A stretch of DNA of 64,000 nt from NCBI GenBank assembly GCA_034401795.1, contig CM067373.1, forward strand, positions 92,265,624 through 92,329,623, read 5' to 3'. Source of the stretch: Chaetoderma sp. LZ-2023a (lineage: Eukaryota; Mollusca; Caudofoveata; Chaetodermatida; Chaetodermatidae). The translations under genes and the position numbers were made by a program. This document shows positions 1 through 13,100 of the stretch, piece by piece. The notes under the pieces are model-generated. The model ran no database searches. It saw only the letters and a list, made by a program, of their open reading frames with translations, and was not told the DNA's origin. Numbering within the stretch: the stretch's first letter is position 1; each line of letters starts with the position of its first letter.

Positions 1-467
1 TTATGAATCTGATGCTATTTAGAAGATGTAAATTAATGTTTCAATAATTTGGGTGGCTCCCATCATGAATACAATAATAATCTTCCCATCTCTTACCAGT
101 ACTTTGTTAAACATTTGTGTTTATGATTATCACACCGTACACAATATCCACAAAGTGGCATGGCTTTTATTCTTCATCCATAAAATCACAGTATCTTTAG
201 AAATTACAAAGCACTCATACAAGAAGTCTATTGAGTATTGAATATTTTTCAAAATAATTTGACTGGAAGTTATTGCAACAACTTTCAGTCAAATTAAATT
301 TTTTTTCAAAATTCAACAGCAAGTTGTAATAAATTTGCATATCTGCTGAGTTGTGGCTCAATTTATAAATAGGGCAATTAAAATACCTTTTCACTTTAAG
401 TACATTATATTCCTAAAACATCCTAAAACATCTTTATTTCATGACATTGTTTAATAAGTTAACTCTT
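1..467. repeat. No gene seen; partial family-B palindrome at about 243-318
   Basis: AT-rich DNA. Around 243-318 lies a degraded copy of the TTGAATATTTTGAAACTAAT palindromic repeat that recurs through the window. Nothing else was recognised. Confidence 0.4.
433..438 (-). terminator. Candidate AATAAA polyadenylation signal
   Basis: AATAAA on the minus strand about 600 nt beyond the predicted stop codon. It could end the transcript, but the region is AT-rich and such hexamers are common by chance. Confidence 0.25.
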
Positions 468-936
468 TAACCCTCAAATTTCTTCCAATCGTCTCATAGA
501 AAATGTGTACTTGTAGACCCAGACTGGCTCAGTTATTGAGCCAGTCATTCCAGTGGTCAATCTTTAAAAATAGTCTTCTCTTGTTCTGCAAATGGACATT
601 TCTGAAGATCACAGCAGAAGCCATTTTCGGCCGGCTTGTGTGTTAATGGTTAACAAGAGGCAGAATATCCCTGTATTGTTCACCTGCAATGTCACTATAT
701 TTAACCCTTTCATGGTTAAGCTAGCCAATACCGGCCTCCGCAGTGATCTCGAGGACTGTCCCATTCCAGGACATAAAACCTATTTTTGAAAATTTATCAC
801 TGGAATGACTCGCTCAGTAACACCACCAGTCATTCCAGTTGTAAATTTACAAAAATAGGTTTCTCTTATCCAGCAGAGATATTCAATTAGAAAATATTTA
901 GATTTTCTTGAACAAATTTAGCCATTAAAGGGTTAA
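468..936. mobile_element. Two palindromic MITEs, family A (468-652 and 701-936)
   Basis: Each copy runs from TTAACCCTTT-like sequence to AAAGGGTTAA and folds on a central hairpin of the form ACTGGCTC...GAGCCAGT. Internal arms contain TGTCCATTTGCAGACC and its complement. There is no coding capacity. Confidence 0.65.
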
Positions 937-1035
937 ACCAGGAACATGAAATAAAAGATAATCCTGTCTGGCAACATGTCTGTAAGATGCATGGAAATCC
1001 AAATTCCAAATGTGAAAATCTTGAAAAATTAACAT

Positions 1036-1151
1036 TTATAAGTCAGAAATAACAGAATTTGGTTCCACAACTTCAAGGGTTCGCGATGAGAAGTTGTTTT
1101 TGCCCAAACCAGTCTTTCCTTGCGCTGTTATCCCTTTCGTCAGCGCCTTCT
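1036..1151 (-). CDS. Probable exon 9 with stop codon, residues 266-303
   Basis: It follows a 211-nt intron with a T-rich tract (TTTTCTTTAAATTTTTTT) and acceptor CGAAG. In the phase left by exon 8 it reads EKALTKGITAQGKTGLGKNN... and ends NSVISDL-TAA. If exon 8 were skipped, a second frame is also open for 25 codons, so the exact C-terminus is uncertain. Confidence 0.45.
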
Positions 1152-4100
1152 CTTCGAGCATAATGTTAACGATACCAAAAAAATTTAAAGAAAATCACCA
1201 AATTCTACAAGTTTTCTATTGGCTGATGAAATTACTCTTTACTAATTAATTTCTAAAATCTATATATACGGACGGCGTCTCTAGTACAGAACAGGATTTG
1301 TTGGACACCATATATATGGCATCATAGGTACAGATGATTTAGGAATTAAGTAAAGTACTTACCAAAAATATTCCATGTTATAAAATGTAATCCCTCTTGG
1401 AAATAGCTGTGTATGCTACGTGCACACGTTAATGTACAATACATAATCAATAATTTCACGAGTGCATTAGCTAATTAATGCATTTGGTTTCTGCAATTAC
1501 CTGTACCAAATTGATATTGCTTCTAGTAATTATAATTATGACATCAATAATTAATTACCCCTTACTCATCACCCTCGTTTATATGCTGGGACTGGTGGGA
1601 GTGGGGTGGGGGCAGGGTATCGCATTGGAATCCGTCTGCCTACCTATGGCTCACTTCTCGGAAACTATGCATCCAATTTAACTCAAATACAATGTTCCAG
1701 TAAATTAGCACTTTCAATATTTGGTCTCGATACGAATAAAAGGAGGAAGAGCGGGTTAGCGCATGTTGTTAACCAACTAAAACAAAGACTGGTTAAGAAG
1801 ATAACAAATTTAGCTCAGTTTATGTCCATTTGCAAGGAAAGAAGCCTTTTTTTTTTTTTAATTTTACTTAACCCTTTAACCCTTGAACTTGTTCAAGAAA
1901 ATTTCAATTTTCTCATGGTAAATGAGCAAATGTCCATTTGCAGACCACGATAACACTATTTTTGAAAATTTACCACTGGAATGCCTGCCTCGGTTACTGA
2001 GCCAGTCATTCCAGTGATAGATTTTCAAAAATGCTCTTCTCTTGGTCTGCAAATGGACGTTTCTCAAGACGACTGCAGAAGCCGTTTTTGGCTGATATGA
2101 GTGTTACAGGGATAAGCCAATGACTGGCTCACTTACCGAGTCATTCCAGTTCTCTAATTTTAGATGATAGTTTTCACTTGGCTTGCAAAGAGACCATTCT
2201 CAAGAGCACTATAGAGGCTAGATAGTCTTGATCATCTTGAGTTAATGTAATGGAGAAATCAAGTTTCTCAGTCAATCATATGACATCATAATCAACTACG
2301 TGATGCGTAGGATGATGTCATAATTAATTATGTCACGAATGCTTAATTGATGACGGACTAAGTGTTGTTGTATGAATTGTGTCTTTACTATTTAATAAAC
2401 ATATTTTGAATATTTTGAAACTAATTTGACATAGGCAGCAACATCACCCAGTCAAATTAGTTTCAAGATATTGAACAGCTTACCTGTACAGTTTTCTGGA
2501 AATTGATAGTCAGAGAGTTCAGGGATCGATTGATCCCAACACAGGTGAAGTGTGGGTGGAACTTAGCTAAAGATGGACAGGGCATAGTTAAGTGGATTCA
2601 TCCATTGTACTTCATTCCCAATCATAGGGCACAGATTGTCGAGGCATAATGATGAGCAGACTAATGCCATCATTAACCCTTTAATGGTCAAGTTTGGTCA
2701 GAAATTTTTTTAATATTTTCTTATTGAATGCCCATTTACTGGCCAAGAGTATAGAATTTGTGAAAATTTATCACTGGAATGACTGGTTCGGTTATCGTGC
2801 TAGTCATTCAAGTGGTAAATTTTCAAAAACTCTATTTTTTGGGCTTGTAAATGGACATTCCACAAGATCATAATGTCAGTTTTGGCCGGTATGATTGTTA
2901 AAGGGTTAAAAGATTTTTTGGTTGCCCTCTCCCGACCCTGATTTTTTAAGTAGTGTAGGTAGGTAGGGGAATTTATTTCTTCTGCCATCTGCTCAAATAT
3001 ATTGTCACAAGGATAGAATATCTAAATTATTTTTATTTCTGAAACAATTCAACTTGGAATAAAACATTGAAAGTGATTTCTATATCTGACTAGAAACTAA
3101 GCAGAGTGTTTAACCGTTAACTAGATATATTAAGAAAATATAAAATTAAAATAATTCTTGAAAGCAAATGACAATAAAAGATTTATGATAAACAGGTTTT
3201 CTACAGAGTCGGTAGGGAGAAGACAACCAAACAATCTTTTAATGATGGCCTAAGACATGTAAGATAATATAAATTCTAACTAACTCTTTCGACCTTATAA
3301 GCCAATGGACCACTCCATTGTTAGCATTGCCCCGCCAATCTAAAGCTCTAACCACACTTCGCTCGTGTTGGTATCGATTGATCTCTGAACTCCCTGGCTA
3401 TCAATTTCCAGAAAACTATACAGGTAAGCTATTGAATATTTTGGAAGTAATTTGTCCGGGTGTAGTTGCTGCCTATACGTCCAGTCAAAGTAGTTTCAAA
3501 ATATTCAAGAGCATGCTTATTAGATAGTAAACACGTACAATTCATACGTGTCGGACTATTAAGAGGGGCCAAATAGAATCATTTATGACAATGATTATGA
3601 TGTCATCATACATGCCGCTTAGCTGATTATGATGTCATATGATAGATGGATACTCTGGAAAGTTCATCACAATATGATCTACAATATGATCCGATGATCT
3701 ACATAAAGGTGGGGAGATGAAAGCGTGTACGAAACTCACCTTGGAGACGATACTGTACGAGAGAGATATCGAGATGAAATACTCTGTCTTGGACTAAACA
3801 CATTGTTGACATCTGCCAGTTTCTCTAAAGCATCAAGGTTTGTGTAGAACTTCTCGATTGGAATGGGCGTGAAATCTGGCGTGTCCTGCAGGAAATAACA
3901 AGTATTTGCCATATCTTATTCTAGTTGTTTGTCTGTATGGTTAAAACTACAGCAATCATATTATGTAGCGGCAAAAATAAATTCTAGCTGACATAGTGAG
4001 GGGGGGGGGGGGTTGCAGTGGGAGTGAAAAATGTCAGGAAAATATTACAGTGAGTCTAGTAGTAAAGTTTTTGTAAAATATTCTCATCGTCTGCAAATGA

Positions 4101-7100
4101 ACATTTTCTATGATAAAATTGCTATTACCTTGACAAGCTTTGACCAGTGAGTGGATAATGTCAACATTAGTGGGTTCTGAAGGCAAGCGGTAATAGGGGG
4201 GGATCTATTTCTAGCGGTGCCCTGCCCATGTCTAATTGAGTTCCAGCCACTTTTTTCATGTGGTGGAACTGATTTATATAATCAAATGAGTTTCAAAATA
4301 TTCAACAGAACGTTTTTGTAGTGTAAATTTATCAAAGACAAACAATTCGTACACTTGAAAGACTTTTCAATGTTCATGACAGAGCTAGATACATCATGAT
4401 GAGTGCTACATCAATCTACATGTGGCATAATTGAGTATGATATTATATATGGTCGAGTTGCTTAAATTCGTGAATACTGAAATTCGTGAATTTGTTTTTA
4501 TCGCTCTCGTTCTATGAGGTAACATTGCATGGAACGCATCTACACAGTAGCCACGTTTTGATTGACAGTTCTGAAGCTTTCGACAAAGTTTTGGGCAAAA
4601 TACGGTCAAAACAAGAAACTTTACATACAATTACTGATGGTAGTGATAAAAATTGCAAGCTTCCTTAATGCACTTTCTTAGATTACTAACTTGTGCTTAT
4701 TTAGCACCTAAAATGAGCAATTTTTACAATCCAAAGTTACCACCTGCTTTGCTTACATTTTTTCGCCGCGTCGGATTAGCCCGATTGACGGGAGCGCGTC
4801 TAAATTTTATTGGAGAGGATGTAGAGGATGGGGTGGGTGGTTATTAATCATTTACCAAAGTGTCAAAATAAACATAAAGTGCACACATGGTTTTTTTAAT
4901 GATAGAATTTTTTTTTATTCTTTCCTTCATGCCTGCTGAACATGTTTTAAAGACTCTAGCGTTAGCTCATTTCTTCAGCTCATTAATATTTGTGAATTTC
5001 ATGTGACGTCACTACCTAATGAAAGCAGCATCCATTTGGGGGCTTTTTCTTCTCTTCAAATGTATCAACTGCTTTTATAGTTTATACATTCATTTGTAGG
5101 ACAAATTTTTCGGTTAAAACGAGCAAAATTAGCAGTTGAAACATTCAACAAACTAATACAGTGATATTTAAGGATTTACAAGCATGTACCAGACAGCTGA
5201 AGATGAATAATCACCAATTCACGAAATTCGGTACCGTTACTTCACACATAACCTGGCGAGGTGGGTCAGTTCAAATGCTTGGGATTTGTTTAAAAATTAA
5301 AATTTTGTACTGAAATTTTTTCGTTTGTATTCGGAAGTGTTATTTCACATTGTGTTAAATTCTTGTGCACATCTGTTTAAGAGTTTTCTTTCACAAGTGC
5401 ATTACTTGCTTAGATTCACGAACTACGGTACCCATAGTATACTTGAGTAACAGATCAGCTCCCACACTTAAAATGTAACTGATGACGTTCTGCATGCATG
5501 AATAATTCGATGAGCTCATGCAAATTGCAACTGACATTAGAAAGTTACAAACATCAGAAGTCAGCATACATTAACTCACTCACTACCCGAGATAAATCAA
5601 CAGAATGTAACAGAGCAAGTACCCACATAACGTCACACAACTACCCACCATGTCAGGACTGGAGGTATACGATCTGTCACTAAAGTATCTGACATCATAA
5701 TCAAATTACATTACTACTTAGCTGATGTCACAATCATAATGAGGTATAGCTCCTTCACAAAAATCGAAGCATCTGTCACTAGTGTACGAATTGTCGAATT
5801 CTATGTCTTTTATGAATTTACAATGTAATAAAACATTCTGCTGCATATATATTATGGGCAGGAACAGACCGGTCAAATTACTTTCAAGACATCCAGCAGC
5901 TTACCTGTATAGTCACCATGAAATTCTTACCTGTATAGTTACATTGTACCATGAAATTTAGATTCTGCGACTTCAGATTTCAAAGTTTTAAACCGCGTAA
6001 AACGTGGGCGGAGCTTAGCTAGAAATGGATCCCTCTAACTTATCAAAACCAATTTGAGAGAACAATTCACCTTTTCAGAGTATCCATCCATCAGCTGACC
6101 TCGTATGATGTCATAATATGTATATGTATATGATGACGTCACAATCATTACGTCACAAAGGGTTCCATATAAACTGTCATCAAATCTCAAATGGTCTGAC
6201 ATGTTGTATGAATTGTATGTCTTTATAATTCTTTGCTATTTAATAAACATGCTGTATAATTTGACCGGGCGCTGTTGCTGCCTAACACCCAGTCAAATTA
6301 GTTTCAAAATATTCAACAGCTTACCTGCTTTTTTTTAAATTGAGTCAGGGTGTTCAGAGATCGATCGATCCCAAAATTAGTGAGATGTGGGTGGAGCTTA
6401 GGTAGAGATGAGCGGGGCATAGCTAAAACCAGAAAGGTCCATTGTGTCATTGTGTGGAGGTGAACATTCTGTGCTTACTAACAGTGACCTGGCCTTTCAA
6501 TCCCAAAATAACAGACTTCTCCTAGCAGGGTCAAGTCTAATAGACCATGTATTATTAGAATTGACTTGGTTGCATGAACTTGGGCTATCGTTTAGAAATA
6601 GAAATGTAATTTTTAGCAATGATTACCTTGACCGTTATCCATTTCATGTCTAAGACGCCCAAAAACGGCCTCTGTAGTTGTCTTGAGGAATGTCCATTTG
6701 CAGGCCAAGACTATTTTTTAGAATTTACCGCTGGAATGACTGGCTCGATAACCGAGCCAGTCATTTCAGTGGTAAATTCTAAAAAATAATCTCTTGCTGT
6801 GAACAATATAGCTCAAAGTAAAAGCTACATTATCAACGAAAGGTGGGTGACATGTACAAAAAGCTTGCAACAAATTGGCTCATACATGTGTCACCTCCAA
6901 ACAACAAGTCATTGTCAACAAAAACGTTGGCTTGAAAGTAGAACAATGCTCTATCTTCTACTAAGTTATTCAGCTAACAACTTGTTGGTTCGTGTGTCAA
7001 ACAACAAATTTGTTGCTAGCAATTGCTTGCTAGCGATTTGTACATTAAGCAACAAGATAATTCACCATCACTGGCAAAAAAACAAGTGAAACACACAATA

Positions 7101-10100
7101 GTTCTGACATAGGCAGCTTTCTCTGCAAAAGAGACAGTTATATAAATAGTTTGCAAGAACACATTCTCCTCCTTAGAATTGGCTAAAATTGATAAATCAT
7201 AGGGTTTTTCATACATGCAAGCATTTGGTAATCCAACAAGAGTTCCGTGAAATTAAATGTCTCACCTGTCTCCTGTTTGCCAGTGGCATTGACGCTTGAC
7301 CTTGTGACCTCCAAAGATTATAGGTAACCATGTATTCAATTTTAGTTCCAATAAGATTAACCAATCCTGAAATACAAGAGGCCCAAGGGGCCGGTGTCGC
7401 TCACCTGGAGCACCATCAATTTTTGCAGTCTCTTAAATGAGTTTGTAGACATTTTTGCAAGTGCAATATGGCCGCCAAACACACTACATTTTGGTTGGCC
7501 CACGGCGCCCATGTTTTTTTGATGAATCAACTTCCCATGAACAAATTTTAATGGCCCATTTTCGGGAAAACTAGGTCATCCAAGATGGTCGCCGAACCAT
7601 TTGGTCAATCAAGTCCTCTCGAATAAACTTGGCTTACCGCTTGGCCTAGATGAAGATTCCCAAGCGGTTTCGGAGAAGATTTTTAAAGACATTTCCTACA
7701 ATCGGCCAAAATCCAAAATGGCCACCGGCTAAATTGCCTGATCAGGTTCATTTGAACAAACATGGATCCCTATGCCCTAAAGGATGCTTCCTGCCAAACA
7801 TAATTGAAATCGGCCTAGTTGTTCTCGAGAAGACATTTTAAATTTCCCATTACTTTAGCATGGGAGCATTTGACCAGAAAATTATCCATGATGGCCGTCA
7901 TACTGTTGATCCGACAATTTCGAAAATTGCGAATTTGAGCTCAGAATACACAAAAACATATACAGAACCAAATTTGGCCTCAAAATCCATCAAATAAAAA
8001 AATCCAATATGGTCACCAAACAGGCTACATTTCGATTAGCCCACGGTGGCCATGTTTTTTGATGGAGCAACTTCCCTTGAACAAACTTTAATGGCCCTTA
8101 GTCCCTGATCATATCTCCCAAATTTCGGCCTGATCCTTTCAGCGGTTCTGGAGGTCGTTTTCGGGAAAACTAGGTCATCCAAGATGGCCACCGAACCATT
8201 CTGTTAATCAAGTCGTCTTTCCCTAGATGAGGTTTCATAAGTTTTGAATCGATTCCAAAAGCGATTTCGCAGATTTTTTAAAGACATTTCCTAAAATCAG
8301 TCAAAATCCAAGATGTCCACCGGGCAAATTAGCCGATCGGCTCCATTTGAACAAACTCGGATCCCTATGCCGTAAGTATGCTTCCTGCTAAAAATAATTG
8401 AAATCGGCCTAGTATTTCTCCAGAAGACATTTTAAAATTCCCATTGCTTTAGTATGGGCGCCTTTGGCGGGAAAATAATCCAAGATGGCCGCCAAACCGT
8501 TTATCCGACAGTTTCGAAAATGGCAAATGTGAGCTCAGAGTACCCCAAAGCAATATATAGAACCAATTTCGGCCTCAAAATCCATCAAATAAAGAAATCC
8601 AATATGGCCGTCAAACACGCTACATTTTGATTGCCCCATGGCGGCCATGTTTTTTTACGGATCAACATCCCATGAACAAAGTTTAATAATGACCCTTAGT
8701 CCCTGATCATATCTCCCAAATTTCGGCTTGATCCCTTCAGCGGTTCTGGAGAAGTCGTTTTTGGGAAAACTAGGTCATCCCAGATGGCCACTGAACCATT
8801 TGGTCAATCAAGTCTTCTTGAACAAACTTGGCTTACCGCTTTCCCTAGATGATGTTTCATGAGTTTTGTTAAAAACTTTCCTAAACTCTGCCGAAATCCA
8901 AGATGGCCACCAGCCAAATTGGCCGATTGGCTCCATTTGAACAAACTTGGACCCCTATGCCCTAAGGATGCTTCCTGCCAAATATAATTGAAATCGGTCC
9001 AGTGGTTCTTGAGAAGTCGTTTAAAGGAAAAGTTGATGGGCGGATGGACAGACGACGGATAGACACACGACAGACGATCGTCACAGCATAAGCTCACTTG
9101 GCCTTTCAGGCAAGGCGAGCTAATAATAAAACTGCAACAAGAGGCCCAAGGGGCCTGTGTCGCTCACCTGGAGCACTATGCATTTTTGTCAAAACTGTTG
9201 GTGGGTGGTTTGTGGACATTTTTGCCAGTCCAATATGGCCGCCAAACATGCTACATTTTGATTGGTCTACTGCGGTCATGTTTCTGATGTAGCTCCTTCC
9301 CTTGAACAAACTTTAGTGGCACTTGGTGCCAAATCATATCTCCCAAATTTCAGCCTGATTCACACAGGGGTTCTGGAGTTGTTTTGCCAAAAAATAGGTT
9401 ATCCAAGTTGGCCGACAAACCATTTGGTCAATAAAGTTCCCATGAACAAACTTCGTACAGCTCTTGCCTAGCTGATATTTCATGCATTTTGAACTGATTC
9501 CCAAGCGATATTGGAGAAGATTTTTAAAGACATTTCTAAAAATCGACCAAAATCCAAAATGGCACGAGAATACATTTTAAATTTCCCATTGCTTTAGCAT
9601 GGCAGATTTTGGCTGGTAAATGAACCAAGATGGCCGCTAAACCGCTCATCCAACAGTCTCAAAAATGGCAAATTTGAAATCACAATATGCACAAACATAC
9701 ATAAAACCAATTTCGGCCTCAAAATCTATCATATAAAAAAATCCAATATGGCCGCCAAACACGCTATATATTGATTGGCCCACGGCGGCCAGTTTTTTTG
9801 ACGGATCAACTTCTCTTGAACAAACTTTAATGGCCCTTAGTGCCTCATCATATATCACAAATTTCGGCCTGATCGCTTCAGCAGTCCTGAGGAAGTTGTT
9901 TTTGCGGAAACGAGGTCATCCAAGATGGCCACTGAACCATTTCGTCAATCAAGTTGCCTTGAACAAAATTAGGTCAGCTCTTGCCCTAGATCATATTTCA
10001 TGACGTCTGAATTGATCCCTCATACGGTTTCGGAGAAGATTTTCAAAGACATTTCTAAAAATCAGACAAAATCCAAGATGGCTGCCATCCAAATTGGCCG

Positions 10101-13100
10101 ATCGGCTTCATTTGAATAAAATGGAATCTCTATGCCCTAAGGATGCTTCCTGCCAAATATAATTGAAAGCGGCCCAATAGTTCTCAAGAAGACATTTTAA
10201 ATTTCCTATTGCTTTAGTATAGGAGCTTTTGGCGGGAAAATGATCAAAGATGACCGCCAAACCATTTATCCGACAGTTTCGAAAATTTCAAATTTGAGAT
10301 TAGAATACCCAAAAACCTATATAAAACCAATTTCGACCTCAAAATTCATCAAGTAAAAAAATTCAATATGGCCACCAAACACAATATATTTTGATTGGCC
10401 CACTGCGGCGATGCATTTTGAGGGATCAACTTCTCTTGAACAAACTTTAATGGCTCTTAGTCCCTAATCATATGTCGCAAATTTTGGCCTGATAGCTTCA
10501 GCGGTTCTGGGGAAGAAGTTGTTTTTGCAAAAACTAGGTAATCCAAGATGGCCGCTGAACAATTTGGTTAATCAAGTTCCCGTGAACAAACTTGGTTCAG
10601 CTATTACACGAGATGATATTTTGTGAGTTCTGAATCGATCCCTCAAACGGCTTCGGAGAAGATTCTTAGACATTTCTAAAAATCAGACAAAATCCAAGAT
10701 GGCTCAGCAGTTCTTGAGAAGACATTTTAAATTTCCGATTGCTTTAATATGAGAAGTTTTGGCGCGAAAATGATCAAAGATGGCCGCCAAACCGTTTATC
10801 CGACAGTTGCCAAAATTGCAAATTTGAGATTGGAATACCCAAAAACCTATATAAAACCAATTTCGGCCTCAAAATCCATTAAATACAAAAATCCAATATG
10901 GCCGCCAAACATGTTATATTTTTTGACGGAGCAAATTCTCTTGAACAAACTTTCATGGCCCTAAGTCCCTAATCATATCTGGCAAATTTCGGCCTGATCC
11001 CTTCAGCGGTTCTGGAGAAGTTATTTTCGCTAAAACTAGGTCAACCAAGATGGCCACCGAACCATTTGACCAATCAAGTTCCCTTGAACAAACTTGGTTC
11101 AGCTCTGGCCCTAGATCATATCTCCAGAGATTTGCTTTAATCCCACCAGCTGTTTCGGAGAAGATTTTTAAAGAGGTTTCTAAAAATCGGCCAAAGTCCA
11201 AGATGGCCGCTGGCCAAATTAGCCGATCAGCTCCGTTTGAACAAACTTAGATCCCTATGTCCTAAGGATGCTTCCTGCCAAATATAATTGAAATCGGCAC
11301 AGCGGTTCTTGAGAAGAAGTCGTTTAAAGGAAAAGTTGATGGACGACGGACAGACGATGGACAGGCGCCACGGCATAAGCTCACTTGGCCTTTTAGGCCA
11401 GGTGAGCTAATAATTGATTGATGAATGGAAAAATTTAAGGTTGAAAAAGCAGAGGTCAAATAGCAATATTAGAATGGCCTTAATCATTGACCGCCATGTC
11501 ACGATCCTGTATCCTCTTGGTATAAGCAACTATGTACCCAAGTTGTGTTCCATTAGAGTAAAGCAATCCCGAAATATAACATAAGATTTGCTACGCCTAA
11601 AAACCTAACATTGAAAAATAACAACATTTTGTAGAGGTCAGAATGATTGTGACCTTCGACATTGTAATGGCAGTGTCAACATGCTGTTTCCTAACATTAT
11701 AGGTACTGTATTTCGCTTAATAGTAGCCTTGGCTTCTATTAGGACAAGAGGTGTTCAATTTCCAACCAAACATCTCTGAGAAAGGGGGTGGGCTTATATT
11801 ACAGTTTTCCCAAAAAAGTTCTAAAATTGATACCACGGAAATTCAATGTATTTTCTCCCATAAAAATTCCCACCGCCTACGCCTATGTTTAATGTATACC
11901 TCAAAACATCACCGGGGAAGTGAAATTATTTGATTTTAGCTCCTAAATATTGCGTATCCTTTAATAAAGCTATTACATCAAAATTAATCCACAATTTGAT
12001 ATAAAATGGCGTCGCGAAAAAATACAAATCACATGATTCGCCTTCAATTGAAGAGTTTATTTTAGAGCGAGTACTCGGATATAAATATTCTGGAATCGGG
12101 GACTCGGAACTCGGGAATATCTATATATTATCGTTGCGCGATAGGAACTGAGTATTATACTGATCTTAAAAAATGGGTACCCGTTTGATAAACTCCCGTT
12201 AGAGTATAATATCTTGCGAGAATATGATGCCTCCCATCTCAAGAACTGCTGGCTCGCCAACTTAAGAAGCCTGCTATATTGTCGTTCGTAATAATTCAAT
12301 TTGGATCATTTAATGTTGATCAGCGTTTCAAAATTGATGCACATTTTCTCCCGTGCTTGAAGGTATTTAATCACGCCAAGACTGTTTTATGCGCATTTTG
12401 ACTACAAAAGTGTGGAATAAACTTTATTATATCTTGAACATACGTGGCCTACTATTAGGATTAATCTAATAGGCGGTCGAGATTTACAAATCCGAGGCCT
12501 GTATTGACTTCTAGAGTGGCCGGGAATGTATCAGGGCAGAGTAAGAGAAAAGGTTTCCTATACAGTCTGCTGAGCCAGGGGGTGGGCTTCTAGAGTTTTT
12601 CGTTTTGAAACTGCTAAGAAATCATTGGAGCTCATATATCAAAGTTAGGGGGTGGGCTTCTATTAGAGCATAGACTACTATTAAGCGAAATACGGTAACA
12701 ATATATCCACGTTTAGTTCCAATAGGATTACCCAATCCTGAAGTATAAGCTGAAGGTTTGCTAAACGCAAAAAATATTGAAAAAAACGTTTTGTATCAAC
12801 GTCACAGTGACCTTGACCTTTGACATTGTGACCTCAACATCAACATGCTGTTTCCTAACATTATAGATAACAATGTATCCAAGTTTAGTTCCAATAGGAT
12901 TAACCAATCCTGAAATATAAGCTAATAAGTTTTGCTAAACGCAAAAATGTAACATTGTCGCCGCCGCCATCGTTAGAAAAGTGACACATATGTCTTGCTT
13001 TCTGCTTCGCTAACTAAGCAAATTCCTGTAAGTAAATGAACCCAAACTTAATATTTAGTACATAACCTGCATCCTGAGAATCAATGTCTACACGACATGG

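Larger units (their letters stand above)
7234..13015 (+). mobile_element. Pearl/Helentron-like element F1, interrupted
   Basis: The head ACAAGAGTTCCGTGAAATTA with CTCACCTGTC is at 7234. Tandem units containing CCTAACATTATAGGTA and CCAATCCTGAAATATAAGC follow. The tail CTTTCTGCTTCGCTAAC lies near 13000. The body is split by two pearl-type copies (7374-11410) and a TA-flanked MITE (11706-12695). A second member is at 56022-61190. No ORF. Confidence 0.55.

Noticed and set aside
8804-11459. Several 65-97-codon ORFs on both strands
   Set aside because: All are translations of the repeated pearl bodies and recur with each unit.
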